Below, one piece after another: positions 1-60,000 of a stretch of 60,000 bases of DNA. This DNA is from Phoronis australis (taxonomy: Eukaryota; Phoronida; Phoronidae): contig NMRA01000208.1 in NCBI GenBank assembly GCA_002633005.1, forward strand, positions 537,606-597,605, in the 5' to 3' direction. The notes under the pieces are model-generated. The model was not told the origin of the DNA, did no database searches, and worked only from the letters and a program-made list of their open reading frames with translations. Positions within the stretch are counted from its first letter, which is position 1. Each line of letters begins with the position of its first letter. A program made the position numbers and the translations under genes.

Positions 1-2414
1 AGCTTGACAAAGTTTGCTCTCAGCAGGTGTTTCGATGTTCAAGAGATAGGCTGGTAGTCAGCTGATTAGTTTCCACCTGAACTATGCACAGATAGAACTA
101 TTCTGGACGTAATTTTTATCTCATTGCGTCCATTTAAATGTGCAAGCAAATTTCACCCTAATTGCCACTTATCTTAGCTTTGTTTTTTTTTTTGATAGAT
201 CGCTCTCAACTTTCAGTGAATAGCGATTGTTCAATGCTAATTATTACATTATTGCGTTGAATGCAGTCATCAGCCATGGACTGGACGGGTTGGTGTCTAT
301 GCTTACCGTAGCCTTGTTCATGTACAAGATGTTGTTTCAAACATCTTCAGTATCCCAGTGTACTCAACCTCAAGACAGACTTCACTAAACTGTTGGTCAA
401 TATTTGGTTTATGTCTCTCTGGATATATTCAGGGTCATCTTACCTTTCTGTATGTATGTGTGTGTGTATGTGCTCAGGAAAGTCAATTATTCTAAATGAT
501 TGTTATGTAATTTGTCATAACAAATTAGGTTGTTCAGAGTGCACCATTCATCTAGTGTATGTTTCTGCTAGTTTCACAATTTTTCTTAAGAGCTACAAAT
601 TATACAATTTAATTGGGTGTGATGTCAGAATTGTGTAAATTTGAGGCCCCTAACACATGCGGTAATACAAAACAATCTCACTACATTTTTCTGTTAGGGT
701 TACATTATTAAGAATTGTTTGACCAGCAAATGTGTTCACTGTTCAGTACAGGTTATATGAAGCACTTGCAATGACACCAAGACATTTTAAACTGTTGTAG
801 ATCAAATGAACCAATAGGTAATTTAAGAGATCTCAAACAGGTTTTTGTAAAAGCAGCACTCCCATTATATGCCCATCCTAGATAGACTTGTGGAATGTCT
901 GTAAACAGACCCTCCCTAATGTATATTGTGGACCTATGTTCAGAAAAATTTCTGTTTATAGGCCCATGGGCCACAATTAAAACTTTCTGGGTTTCCAAAA
1001 TGAACAGTGTCTGCGAGTGTCAAACAAGAAGGCTTTATAAGAGGACAGTTTGTTTCCGCTTGTTTTTAGGCTTACATATCTACAAAATGAACTCTATTCA
1101 CTAAATGTACTATTGGTACCGTAAATATCCTTACTGACACACATTGGTCCTGCGTTCATGTTAGTATTACTGATATGTTTCACATTCTTTGGGTCCCATT
1201 TTCTGATAATGTGCCCTGGATTAAATATCAGGTATTAGGAAGGTAAAAATATCCCCAGGGTCTTAAATTCAGTATTAGCTGGTAGTTGTAATGCTGTTGA
1301 AACCTTTCCCATTTGAAAAAAGTTGTCCAGCTGTGTGTTAAAGAGGCATGGAACACGAAATCTCAATAATATCATTTAAACAATTCCTGATAAAAGTGCG
1401 TCTAGTACAGAGTAATTTACTTTCCCTTGTGAGGAAATTTCTAGAAAAAAACCCACAAAATTCACGATTTTAAAATATGTGCGAAGTAAAAACTTTGTGG
1501 TTACCACAGTGTTTATAATCTCTCTCCCTCTTATGATATGATAAGTTCGCTCACAATCAGTTGGTTGAAGTCGCTTGAGGTCAAAGGTTACATTTTCTAT
1601 GTAAGGAAATGTGCTATGTCTATATCTTGCCAAACCAAATGAGGAGACATGGTTTGCCTTGTAGGAGAAAAATCGAGGCAGTACTGAGCAGTTGACAGGT
1701 CATTTTTTGAAATTTGAAACTAAAAGAAAATGCCTTGATATCTACAGAAATTAAAAATCTTTACAAATAAACTCTAAAATACCTGGTGAGCAGGTTGAAT
1801 TTGTTTCAGTGGCAGAGAACCACTTTCAATATCACAACGTAGTCTGCTTATCTCGTTCCAGGCCTCTTTACTGTTCAGCTATTTAAGAAAACTATCATTT
1901 GTTTGTTTGCATAAATTATAACTACCTCAATTTTAGAAACTGAAATGAGCAATTGTTTTTAACTGGGATTCAGTAGATGCCTGTTGACACTGCTTTTAAA
2001 ACCCCACTAAAACATTTTGAGATGAATTTAGATGGTTTTCAAATTAGTTTTTTACCGTGGTCTTCTTACTTTATGCGTGTGTGTGCATGCATGTGATTTT
2101 AACCAACATAATGGGCAATTTTTGTCTTTTGGAAGCATCATTGGTACTGAAACGTCTGAGTGTAGAAAATTTCCTTTTTCTCAAATTCAAAGTTCATGTT
2201 TTTGACAAGTTCAATGTTATAGACGTTAAAATGGTTCTAAGTTAATATTTTTACCACAGCAACTAACCAGGAGTATTATTGGATGAGACTCCTAACAACA
2301 TGAGTCCTTAATAACTATTGATTTTATGTTATTATTTGGAATGGTGTAACATTTCCCAACATCCGATTCTCTTGATATTGTCATAAGAAGTATTGATCGC
2401 TTCATATTGGTATT
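1..2414. other. Non-coding, no recognised feature
   Basis: AT-rich sequence with scattered short open frames lacking domains, splice context or compositional shift. An 85-residue minus-strand frame at 1376-1633 has a protein-like look but no recognised motif; it could be a repeat fossil. Confidence 0.6.
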
Positions 2415-2843
2415 GTTTATGGCAGCTACTGGCTGGGCATACTGCCTGTTTATGACAGCTACTGCCTGGGCATACTGCATTTTTATGACAGCTACTGGCT
2501 GGGCGTAAGGCATGTTCATGACAGCTACTGCCTGGGCATACTGCGTGTTTATGACAGCTACTGCCTGGGCATGCTGCATGTTTATGACAGCTACTGCCTG
2601 GGCATACTGTGTGTTTTTGACAGCTACTGCCTGGGCATGCTGCATGTTTATGACAGCTACTGCCTGGGCATATAGCATGTTTATTGCAGCTACTGGCTGG
2701 TCATACAGCATGTTTATTGCAGCTACTGGCTGGGCATAGGGCATGTTTATGGCAGTTACTTTCTGGGCATACTGCATGTTTATGGCAGCTACTGCCTGGG
2801 CATACTGCATGCTTATGGCAGTTACTTTCTGGGCATACTGCAT
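2415..2843. repeat. 33-bp minisatellite, thirteen units
   Basis: Thirteen imperfect 33-bp units built on GACAGCTACTGCCTGGGCAT. Because the unit is a multiple of three, the minus strand reads as 11-residue repeats of the MQYAQAVAVIN type, and plus-strand frames are open too. Substitutions such as A/P and V/T occur, but no start context, splice signals or flanking domain mark a gene. I treat it as non-coding. Confidence 0.85.
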
Positions 2844-5800
2844 GTTTCCACAGTTTTTATCCTGGGGCTACTGAGAACTAAGTGCTTACTGTGCTTGTGG
2901 GTTAGACTGTGGTGATGAGGTTTTGCGAATTGTTAGAATGTTAATTATATTAGTTGATTCATCATGCATGGCAATGTGCTTTTCCCACTGCCTCCGAAGC
3001 TTTGGTGTTGCAGAAGCCTCGGTCAGTGGGAATTGGCACTTAACTTCAGTCTTGACTCGATATTAACGGCGCAAGTTTTCTCTAAAGGTAAGGGATAGAT
3101 TTAACACCGAAGAGTTGACGCTTCACTACAATGGGAACACTTAATTTTGATGCCATGGGAGTTATTGGCAAGGATCACTGGCTGTGTTTGCCAACAGCGA
3201 GCAATGACTGGTTACTAGTAGTTAATATTTTGTTCTAATAATTATTATTTTAGTAGTATAAGCATTCTATTTCAATTCATCCATGAATTTGCTGGATTCT
3301 GAATGCCTTTGTTTCGATCAGCTGACAGCCTGTGCAAGAGTCAATTTTTTCTAGTGCATCGTCATTATCCAACGTGGCAACCATTGGCTGCCTTGTGAGG
3401 ATGACGTTCTAGTTTCCATCTCGGGAGATGATAAAGTCCTTGCAATTTTTTATTATAAACACTGTCAAAAACTGCAAGGCCTTATGACCTAAGGTCATAT
3501 TAGCATGGCCTCGCCATAACTTCCTTCGCTAGACTATAACTCTGAAGTTGTTGGAATTAACTTGCTAAAAGACCTTTTTCTTTCTAAATCATGCGAGTTC
3601 TTGTCAAGAATCTGTAACATAAAGATCTGAAATTGTCTACTAATGAGATTGCGTATCAACGGATAAAATGTTGTGACGTGGGTACATGTTTACATTCCGT
3701 CTTATTTAATTCTGGACCATAGAGCGCTATTCCTATGGACTATGTGGAAGTTCAACCCAGTTTTGTTGACCAGTTCACTTTTTTGTTTTGGCTGTGTAGA
3801 TTCTACAGAGAAGGTTGTCCTCCCTAGGGCTGTGTTGATTGAATAGTTTTGTTCCATTATTTTGCGCAGCAGACAATTCACTGTCCACAGCTCCACCTGT
3901 TTGTTTTCCATGTAACCTATCATGTTACATCCAGTGTCAATGTCTGCATGTATCCATTTACAAATATGTGTTTGTTGTTTGTGTAAACACACCAAACATG
4001 TCATACCCCCCTAGCAATAATGGATATCTAATTCAGTAGTTAGAAACACAACACATTCTATACATACTAACTCTGTATCTGTGCCTATCTCCAGGGCAGG
4101 TATCATATTATGTCTCCCTGACTGAACATCCAGGTATTTAACTTTACCTTATGACCCAGGTAAAAATTCCTGAATTTTGGACATTCTAAAACGGTTTCTC
4201 AAAAACTTTGGAGTCGCGTTCATATTTTGAAACATAAAAATACGTTTGTTTGGTGACTGAATCCACATTAAACTAATGGTGTTTACTTTTAGGGTAGGGG
4301 CCCTTGTTTTAACTGATTACTGAGAAGTGGAAAAACTTCATCTTCTTGTTGTTCCAAATTAAAGAGATCATCTTTACTGTTATTCTTTAGTGATAAACTA
4401 TGGAAAAACAGCTGCTGAACACAATACTTGCTTAAAAAACAAGGCACATGAACTTTAAGTAGAGATCTTCCTCACGTTCATGGGAATTTTCAACGTCAAC
4501 CAATAGAAAATTCACCCAGTACTTTATGCAGTGATAGCTATGAAACTAGACCCCGAGAAACAATATCATGAATTTAAGAAGTAGCTTTACATGAAACATT
4601 AGTGAAATGAAACGTGTTTGAAATTGGCCTGTTGCTCAAGTCTGTGAAGCTGCCAAATTTCTCTCCCTGGTTTTTTATTTGAACTTTTGACTATTAAAGT
4701 TGCTTATTTGTGATGGTATACCTCTCTACGTTGTAAATGAGTGCAAATACCAATATTGGTTTTTCACTTTAGAGATTTTGTGCGGAGTGAACTTGAGGTT
4801 GGAAGAAATTTTACTGTATTTGATTGTCATTCACCTTCTCCTGTTTTATAATATTTAGTATCAAAAGTAATTAATTCCTTCAAACTATAGCAAAACCATA
4901 TTGTCATGGACAGTAGGAAGTCCCATAACTTAAGACTATCTTTGATGTTTCATTAAAAATATAAAAAAGTTGGAAAATTGGAGTTTTAGTTATGTCAAAT
5001 AAAATATTCTCAAAGTCATAAGAGATCCAAGTGTTTGTAAGTCAAAGTTTGCTTTTTTATGCTCCTTGCTGTGCTTTACTCAGTCAGTCAAGTCTGAGCA
5101 CAACTGGACCACTTCCACCAATAGGTGGCATTAGTGGCTGCATGCATGCTTGGTGTCTTCAGCTCCCATTATCTATTGTAACATAAAAGATCTCTGCTTT
5201 AAGTCAAGTTAGGTTCTGATTTATTGTACACAGTGAAAATGTGTTGTTTACACTGGTAACCAAGAATCTGTTTCTTGAAATATGACTTAAGACTCAAGTC
5301 AGAAATTTAGTCTTGACATAACTGTCAGTTACTGAGATAATTTTTGTATTTTTTTCCTATAGAGTGATGCACTCTAAGTCTTAATTACTTGATGAGAAAT
5401 GAGTTCATCAAAACAAGGAAATGCTGTACAACAGTTAACTCCCAAGAACATCCTGTCAATGATTTTTTGCTTACGTAGTCAAACAGGAAAATTTGGATAA
5501 ATCATGTGCGCATTCAGAACCGATTTCCAGTTTAGCTCTCACCTTAGGAGGAAGCAGGTTGTTTCTTTTCTGCATGAGTTGTGGTTGGGCCCAGTCGTTT
5601 TTTGTGGAACAGCGTGTATGAAATAAATAGAACGGTGTTATCAAAGCTTCCACAGCTTTTGAAGGGAATTTCAGTTGAATTCTTATTTATCTGAATTCTA
5701 ATCTTACTTCTGTCGTTACTACTTACAAAAAATCCAACAATTTCGTGGCGGCTTGAAATTTTTACCATGCCGCCGAACAAAATCTGATGTTGTGTTGGCA

Positions 5801-7599
5801 AGTTGAAGATCACCATACTGAGTCCTGGTAACTATTGTAACAAGCCTCAGATGTTTTTGTCGTCTTCAATAAGCTCCATGAATGGCCAATTTCTATACCA
5901 ACAGTTGGGTATTTTGTTAATAGGTGTCGCCACCATGCATATTACAGGTGAGCAGTCGGGTTTCTTGATATGTTCCTCCATTCATTCCTAATATATGTGT
6001 TGTTTAATTGCTGTTTTTAATTTGAATTTGTGTCTGCCTTAATATCTTCTGAGTTCTTTGATGTATCTTCATGAAATTTATCATTGGTGTTCCTAAGGTT
6101 GAGGGTTGGAATGTGCAGGTGATGGATGTGACGTACCATGGAAATAGTTGAGAAAATATAAGCACTCCTTCTTCATCGTTTGTAATGCACACGGTGGGTG
6201 CAGAATTACAACATTCTACATTGCTGTTATTTCTTAAGCTGCTGATACGTACAATGTTAACTTATTTTTTAACCAGTGTTCTCCCAGCATGTATTTGAAT
6301 GTGGTGTTACTCCAAGTTTGGAATGTTTTGCACCAATTTTTTTTTTTTGAAATCTTGATCCATGTTTGAAAAAAACTATTTTCTGCTTTTATGTCAAAGA
6401 ATTGAAATTGTGTTCGAAAGTGGTCCATTTTTTCTGTTGTTTATCAGTAAAAATGATAACAACAAGTGAAAATTATGTGTGATTAACATAAAAGAAGATT
6501 GTTACCTGAAAACATGGCGCGCAAATTGTTCCTTGTTTGAATTATTGTTCAGCGAGAAGTCGAGAACTCTGTTGATGATGGTGATGGCGGTGATGGTGGT
6601 GATGATCGCAGTCGTCATTTCTAATGCAAAAGTGTAGTTTGGAAAACACTTGAATCCAAAAAAGGAATTAGTTGTAATCTTTGTGTTTTGAAAACTGTTG
6701 GATGATAGCTTTTAGTTCCCAATTTTCAAAAAAAGAACTCGCCTGAGATTAATAAAAACAATAATTTTTTTAATCCTATTAAACTGTTCTGGTAGTGTTC
6801 CTCATCTCGTTAGGACTTGATTTCCATGAACTATAAGAACACTGAAACCATCCGCAATTCAAGAAAACACTTCGCAGTTGGAGTGAAGTCAAAAATAGTC
6901 CAGGTATATCGCTTGTGGCTTCAGTTGTTGTCCCCTGCAGTATAATTCAAGATTGGAAAAGTTTGAAAATGTTTTAAACCCCAATGCACCTCGATTAAGA
7001 ATTTAACCTTGGCAGCTAAGTAGTGGCGAAATCCCCCTTAAAAGTTTACTGGTAGATATATTGTGATATTGCATATTATTTCAGTGTTTTTAAGTACTTA
7101 TAGCTATTGGTTTGGCAAATATTTCAATTGTTGGTGTTGATTTTATTCCAATGACATTGACTTAAGTTGCATGAACTTACTTGATGATCATTTGAAAGCA
7201 TTCTGGTTCAGTTCACTACATAAAAAATAACTGCAGGCGGTCTGGTACAGTTGTACCAGGCGTGTGCAGGCCGCGCATGTGTGCTCATTGCACTGATCAG
7301 TTCATTAGGATTCATGATATTTGTTTGATGTTTGAATATGCTTGCTGAAGAATGTAAGTGGCATTCATCACTACAAAGCTTTGATCAGAGAGAGTGAGAG
7401 GGAGGGGGACGAATGATTTTTGTTATAAGATGTTTTGCCACAGGTGCAGTAGAAGGTATGTTAGGACAAATTAGGCTAAAACACATCAACTGCTCTCTTC
7501 TGTCACATTCAAGAAGAGTAGTTTTTGCATAACCAAATATAGCAATTGTGCATTAGGACTTCAATATTGAGAGTCAGTCTGTGAAAGAAACATTAGAAC

Positions 7600-7676
7600 G
7601 GTTAACTTTGCTGTTAATCATGGTTAACACCGAAGCTTCGATCGTAGTTGACTTAACTGTATGGGAAAGGACTTAA
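7600..7676. mobile_element. Fragment of a TTAA-ended dispersed repeat
   Basis: Reading the minus strand from 7676: TTAAGTCCTTTCCCATACAG, then a GAAGCTTCGGTG palindromic segment. The same layout, TTAAGCCTTTCCCGCTG followed by CCGAAGCTTCGG, occurs on the plus strand from 31965. Only one end is recognisable. Confidence 0.4.
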
Positions 7677-9342
7677 AAATTCTGGAAGGCTTTGATTGGT
7701 CTTTTGTGCTACTCCACCAACTGGTGCTTGTTTCTATCGGTGACTTAATATCACTTTAAGAACTGACAGGAAGCTTTAAATTTATGGTCGTAGTTAATTC
7801 AAGTACAATAAGTAGCACTATTAACTTGCTTGTTTGCTGTCTTGACACCAGGAATAGCAACCTAGACATGAGATGTTTATTGAACTGCAGATCAGCAGTC
7901 CTCTAAGTGGGATTGATCACCTTAAGTGTACAGAAGTCTACCGAAAGAAATTTCTTCAGATGAAGCACTGACTAAAGATTACGGAAACCTGAGCAATCAC
8001 CAGATGCTTTGGGCTGCAAAAGTTATGCCATTTCAAGTTCCTTTTTTTGCCTAAGTCAAGCTTTCGTTAGACAACTGGTCATTTTGTCTTGTTTTGTCCA
8101 AACTTCAGTGATCACGAGATCAATCACTGAGTTGGGTAGGATAGGGCCTTATATCAACACACTGGATCTATAGATCACTCCTTCATCACTCGTCCATTGT
8201 TTCTTTTGCCATAAAGGTTTAGGCTGCATGTGGCGCCAGTATGCAAGTATGCCAGTGGATCACCAGCGGTGTTTCTAGAAGGCAACATGGTGATTTGGTC
8301 ATTGAATGTATGCCTTTTATGACATGATGAATTAGGACTCTGATGATATATAAAGCACTAGTGAACTCTTCCAACTCTCTCTTTATTTTTGAGGAATCAC
8401 ATAGTGGTTATAAGCCTGAAGGCACTGTGAAACTTGTCTATTCAAGGATTTATAGTCCACACTGTTGCTTTACCTTTGAATGCACACAGGTGCAAACCTC
8501 TTCAATGGAATATATAAAACCTAAGATGTATTGGGCTTCACAGTTGTCATTGCCACTGGACTTTGTCACTCAGAATGTTTGATTTGCCACATGTCCAGCC
8601 AGATCCTGTATTTAGACGCACCACCAACGTTACAGCCCATGAAACAGGAGAATCATGAAGATGTCTTTTCCCCTTTTTGTGGTTCTGACGATGGAGATTT
8701 TACCCAAGCTTGACAGAATGGGAGATACAAAACAATTCATATATCAATTGATCACCTTGGTTGCTGTATATTTTTGGTAGTTGAATGCTGTTATGAATCT
8801 TAGACTCCAGAACATATCAAACAATTTGACAGTGAGTAATATGGAGAAAAAAGAACTATTAACATAATATTATTTTGTCCTAAAACGTGACATTCAGTGG
8901 ACATTTCCTTCTGCAATGAAGGCTGGCCGTCTCAGTTTTCTCCTGCCAAGAAATTGCCTTCTATCTTAAAATTTGTAGCTATGGTTAATGTTGGCAGTTT
9001 TGGTGTTTTTTGAACATTGTAAGCAAGAATGGCTTTAAATTCACACAGCTTTCTTTCAACTGGGCCACCCAAGATAATCTTGTATGAGCTGACACTTGGC
9101 AGACGGTGCAATGTTTTTATGTATTCTGATTAGCTGTCAGTTGAGAACATGAAGCCTGCAGGTACATTAACTAAAAGTACATGCCAGAGTATCATGCCAT
9201 CTTGAATGTATAATACATCCCCAGATTATTGAAAATCTTTTGGTGTAACATAGTCCACATGTTGGTACACACTGAAAGCTTCAGTAGTGTTGGAGAGTGA
9301 GCCACCTGGTGTTGTAAAGCTGTGAGACATCGACTTCAACAC

Positions 9343-9475
9343 GGGCGGTGCATCATAGGGGGCTGGGAGGGCTATAGCCCCCCACTTTATTCAGCGCTGC
9401 GTCGCCCATGAGTCTATAGTCAGTGCACCACAGGGGTCTGTGGGGGCTTTAGCCCCATACTTTTTCAGTGCTGAA
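9343..9475. repeat. Two-unit degenerate repeat with a palindromic core
   Basis: GGTGCATCATAGGGGGCTGG and a second unit, CAGTGCACCACAGGGGTCTG, both lead to a GGGCT-TAGCCCC core and CAG(C/T)GCTG. The first core, GAGGGCTATAGCCCCCC, can fold on itself. It resembles the end of a dispersed DNA element. Confidence 0.5.
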
Positions 9476-12430
9476 TCAACATGTTTATTTATTTATTAAG
9501 GTAATAGTTTCAATGAGGGTATCCCCATCAGTTCACACTGCTTTCCGTGAACCTGTGATGTCATGAGAAGCAAGAATGGAAAACAACTTGTTGCCTTGAA
9601 CTACACCGCTGCATTTAAGGTTATCTCAAACCTTATTTAGAGACCTTCAAAGACAGGCTTTGTCAACTAGTAAAAGTATATATTTTCTGAAAGAAAAAGA
9701 TTAGGGATAATAAAAATATTTTTTATATTTATTTACCACTATTATTATTATTACATTAAAACCCTTTTAAGTTAAAATTTCATTTCTAAGAATGGTACAT
9801 TCGTAGCAAAATACCGTCTCAGTCGATTTTGATGAAAATGAAGGAAAGGAACTGTGCCTATGGGAAATCTCCTGCCCTGTGTACGGTCATTATCAAGAGT
9901 CTCCAGAAGATGCTGTTTGTGTCGACATGGTGTACGAGATGCCAAGGGAGGAATGACTTCTCCCTTGCAAGTTTAAAATTGACCTCAGCTTCACACTCCC
10001 TACCCTCAACTGCACCATAGTCACATACCCTTACTCACTGTTGGTGAAGTCGTACATGTGTAGATGGGGAGTGGTAGAGGAATGGTAGGACCATAACTAA
10101 CTCGGTGATTGATCTCCTGCTGGCTGAGTTGTGAAGTGAATGAAATGGGAAAAAACAACCAGTTGTGTAATGAAAGTTTGACGGAAAGTGACAAAAGCGA
10201 TGTGAAATGGTGGAACTTGAGGGAGTCAAAATGGTGGAACTTCAGGGAGCCAAAATCTTCTAAACTGCTTAAGTGTGCGTAATCATTTGTTTCTCTTTTA
10301 AGGACATTTTAAGGGATTTGTTATAATTTTGCTCACTAAAAGGATGATCAAACTTCCATTTATTAGTGTTTTTATTGTCAGTCCATCAATGAATACTCAT
10401 TGTAGTCGAGTAGACAATTGAGTGAATTAATTACCTGTACTTAAGAAATGACTTTATCATAACTCTTGACCTTCAAAATACAGGGTAGGTAGACTTGAAT
10501 TGTTTGATTATGCGAAATAATCAGTGAGCTATTGCAAAATAATTGCCTAATTTCCTTCATGAAAATGAAATTTAGAGTTTGACATCCAGGGGTTGGACGC
10601 TAGGCCATTTTCCGACTAATTTATGATATTCTGAATTTCTAGCAACTTTTCTGAACCTCAACGTGTGACCAAAGAAAATCATAGTTGGTTCGTGTCGGGA
10701 TTCCAACTCATTTTGAATCCTGCTTCGCATTGCTCTTGTTTTGTGTTTTATTGTTTTTCAGGCTATCAATAACTTAACTATTTTAATTTACAAAAACAAC
10801 GTAAAATTAGGCTCTTCCTTCAGGGTAATTTCCTGTTTTGTTGAAAATTAAAATTGAGTCGTGTTAACTATTTTAAGACTGATGATTCATTTGGTTGTCA
10901 TTGTTTGAAAGGTGCCTTGTGTGTTATCCTGCTGTGCCTGGGACCTGGGACGGAGCTAATGGGTCAGATCAGCTTCATCCAACATATGTGCTTCATTCCC
11001 ACTCCATCTGGTGTTCATTATTCAGTCTAACCACCCCAAACAAGTGGGGATTTACACTGGAAATAGACCACCTCCGTCACTGGAGTACACCTCTTTATAA
11101 TATGTTTATGACTTGATTAAAAAACTTGCCAGCTTTCATGGCCATATGTGAACTTGTAGGCTAGAGTGCTCAGGTGACTGCCAGTCAAGTAGCTCTGGTT
11201 TTGATTTCTTCGGAGATGGAAGAGTTCAGAGTGCAGTTATTTTTGTCTGTGTGCGGGTATGTTGTGTCAGTTTTCAGTTATGAAAGACGTTTGATGTTAT
11301 AATGTGCTTGGACTGATAGCCTGAGAAGTCTGGTTTGTAACAGCGGATTTAATTTTTTATCATTTTCTGGGTTCTTCAAAAATACGTCATACAAACTGTA
11401 GATCCTGTCAGTATTGGATGAAAACAGTTGAGTGATTGATATAATTCATTGAGAAGTATTCAGGTTTTTATTGTACTAAATGAATGTTACTTGTTGGAAT
11501 ACCTTTAATTTAGATAAGGTTGATTGTGATGAAAATGGGGTCCTAGTAATGGTGGTCATCTTTTGAGTAAAGTTTTGTAATTTTTAATTAGTGATAAAGC
11601 TAATTAAGTATCATTTCTTGTAATTAGAAAGATGATGAGCGTCGTGCGTGAATGTTGGGAAAAGCTAGTGTTCTTGATTGATATATGTATATATGTTAAA
11701 GTTTATAATTTTTTAATGTTGATAAAACTTGGCAGGTGATTTGTCTGGGTTAAATATTGATTGACCGCGCGGTGAACAATCTGTAAATTGGACCGGCTCA
11801 TTTCATTTACAACATTAGGTAAAATGACTTGCTATGTTTGGAGTATTTGTAATTAAGTCAACAGCTATCATTCATAGCAATATCAGTTGGGAAATACTAA
11901 CTTAATAATTTATAAACACGTGGAAGATAAGATCAGGTTGTTAGGCTGCATAAGTTGAGAAAATCATAATTGACAGCACCAAAGCTGTCAGTCATCAATA
12001 TAACTGGGCTGTAGTTAATGCAGTTTTTTATACTTAGCTTCCTGTTGGATTGGTGGACGTCTTTACATGTTGTCAATGTCATCTTGAGCTCTACATTATC
12101 AACAGTGGCTTCTTCTTGTGACTACTATAGTATTGTGCATTCCATGGTCTGTGGGAAGAATAATAACCTTCTACTCATCATTAATTTACTACTGTTGTGA
12201 CTGTTTTCATCTGTTCACGGAAAAGTGTCATTTAGTGATTGGGAATGGGAACCTACTCCTGGCAGCTTGTGACTCGAAGAAATTCTCTGTTGAGCGGTAT
12301 TTTTGTGCCTGATGAAATAGCGCCGTCATCTATTCTTGGAACGGTGCATTCAAACGAAGTGGATATGTGAATTTGTTGTCGATGTGTCTCGTTGTTGTTT
12401 CAAAACGATCTTGAAGTTTATGGTAAAAGG

Positions 12431-60000
<47,570 letters not shown>

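Larger units (their letters stand above)
2844..12430. other. Upstream region, apart from two listed repeats no gene seen
   Basis: It holds a weak MITE relative near 2978-3100, a GAT-triplet patch near 6565-6610, the TTAA fragment (7600-7676) and the two-unit repeat (9343-9475). The 5' UTR and promoter of exon 1a should lie at the right end, but no TATA box or initiator could be defended. Confidence 0.55.

Noticed and set aside
1376-1633. 85-codon minus-strand frame with a protein-like composition
   Set aside because: No recognised family, no splice partners and no conservation evidence available here; possibly a repeat fossil.
5119-5142. Another CTCF-like phrase (CCACCAATAGGTGGCA)
   Set aside because: It has an extra base in the core and does not fit the consensus spacing.
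10895-11116. 73-codon plus-strand open frame with a WDG phrase, at first suggestive of a receptor extracellular domain
   Set aside because: Its start is not a convincing ATG context, there are no exon-like splice sites around it, and the Cys spacing fits no family.

Overview
The window is animal nuclear DNA. It is AT-rich, intron-dense and full of microsatellites, minisatellites and degraded DNA transposons. It has no bacterial-style gene packing, and nearly all long open frames are chance readings. The one gene I can support lies on the + strand: a FERM and PDZ domain protein of the FRMPD3/FRMPD4 (Preso) family. Close allele-like pairs next to single-N assembly joins suggest a highly heterozygous, probably marine invertebrate (hemichordate, cephalochordate or similar). 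I cannot name the species.

Layout. Positions 1-12430 hold no recognisable gene, only a 33-bp minisatellite (2415-2843) and old repeat fragments. A candidate first coding exon (1a, 12431-12546) starts with a myristoylation-like N-terminus. Positions 13420-26618 look like two versions of one locus laid end to end: 13420-16358, then after an N 16360-26618. The second version carries about 6.0 kb of extra sequence inside a TA microsatellite and about 1.25 kb at a TTA microsatellite. A second candidate first exon (1b, 28119-28186) follows. Both first exons end in the same phase and fit the WW exon at 35825-35941. The next intron (35942-47277) holds repeats, a second N-joined duplication (39555-40965), and a terminal-inverted-repeat element (44827-46100) with eight evenly spaced, co-oriented CTCF-like motifs.

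From 47278 to the right edge, sixteen further exons read in one continuous frame. They encode the end of a WW domain, a PDZ domain, a three-lobed FERM domain, an acidic linker and the start of the conserved FRMPD4-type tail. The gene runs past position 60000. Every exon junction was checked for phase, giving 943 codons with exon 1a or 927 with exon 1b up to the edge.

By analogy with vertebrate Preso, the product would be a cortical or synaptic scaffold linking membrane, actin and PDZ-binding partners. Two features deserve attention: alternative N-termini with different predicted membrane behaviour, and a WW domain lacking both signature tryptophans.
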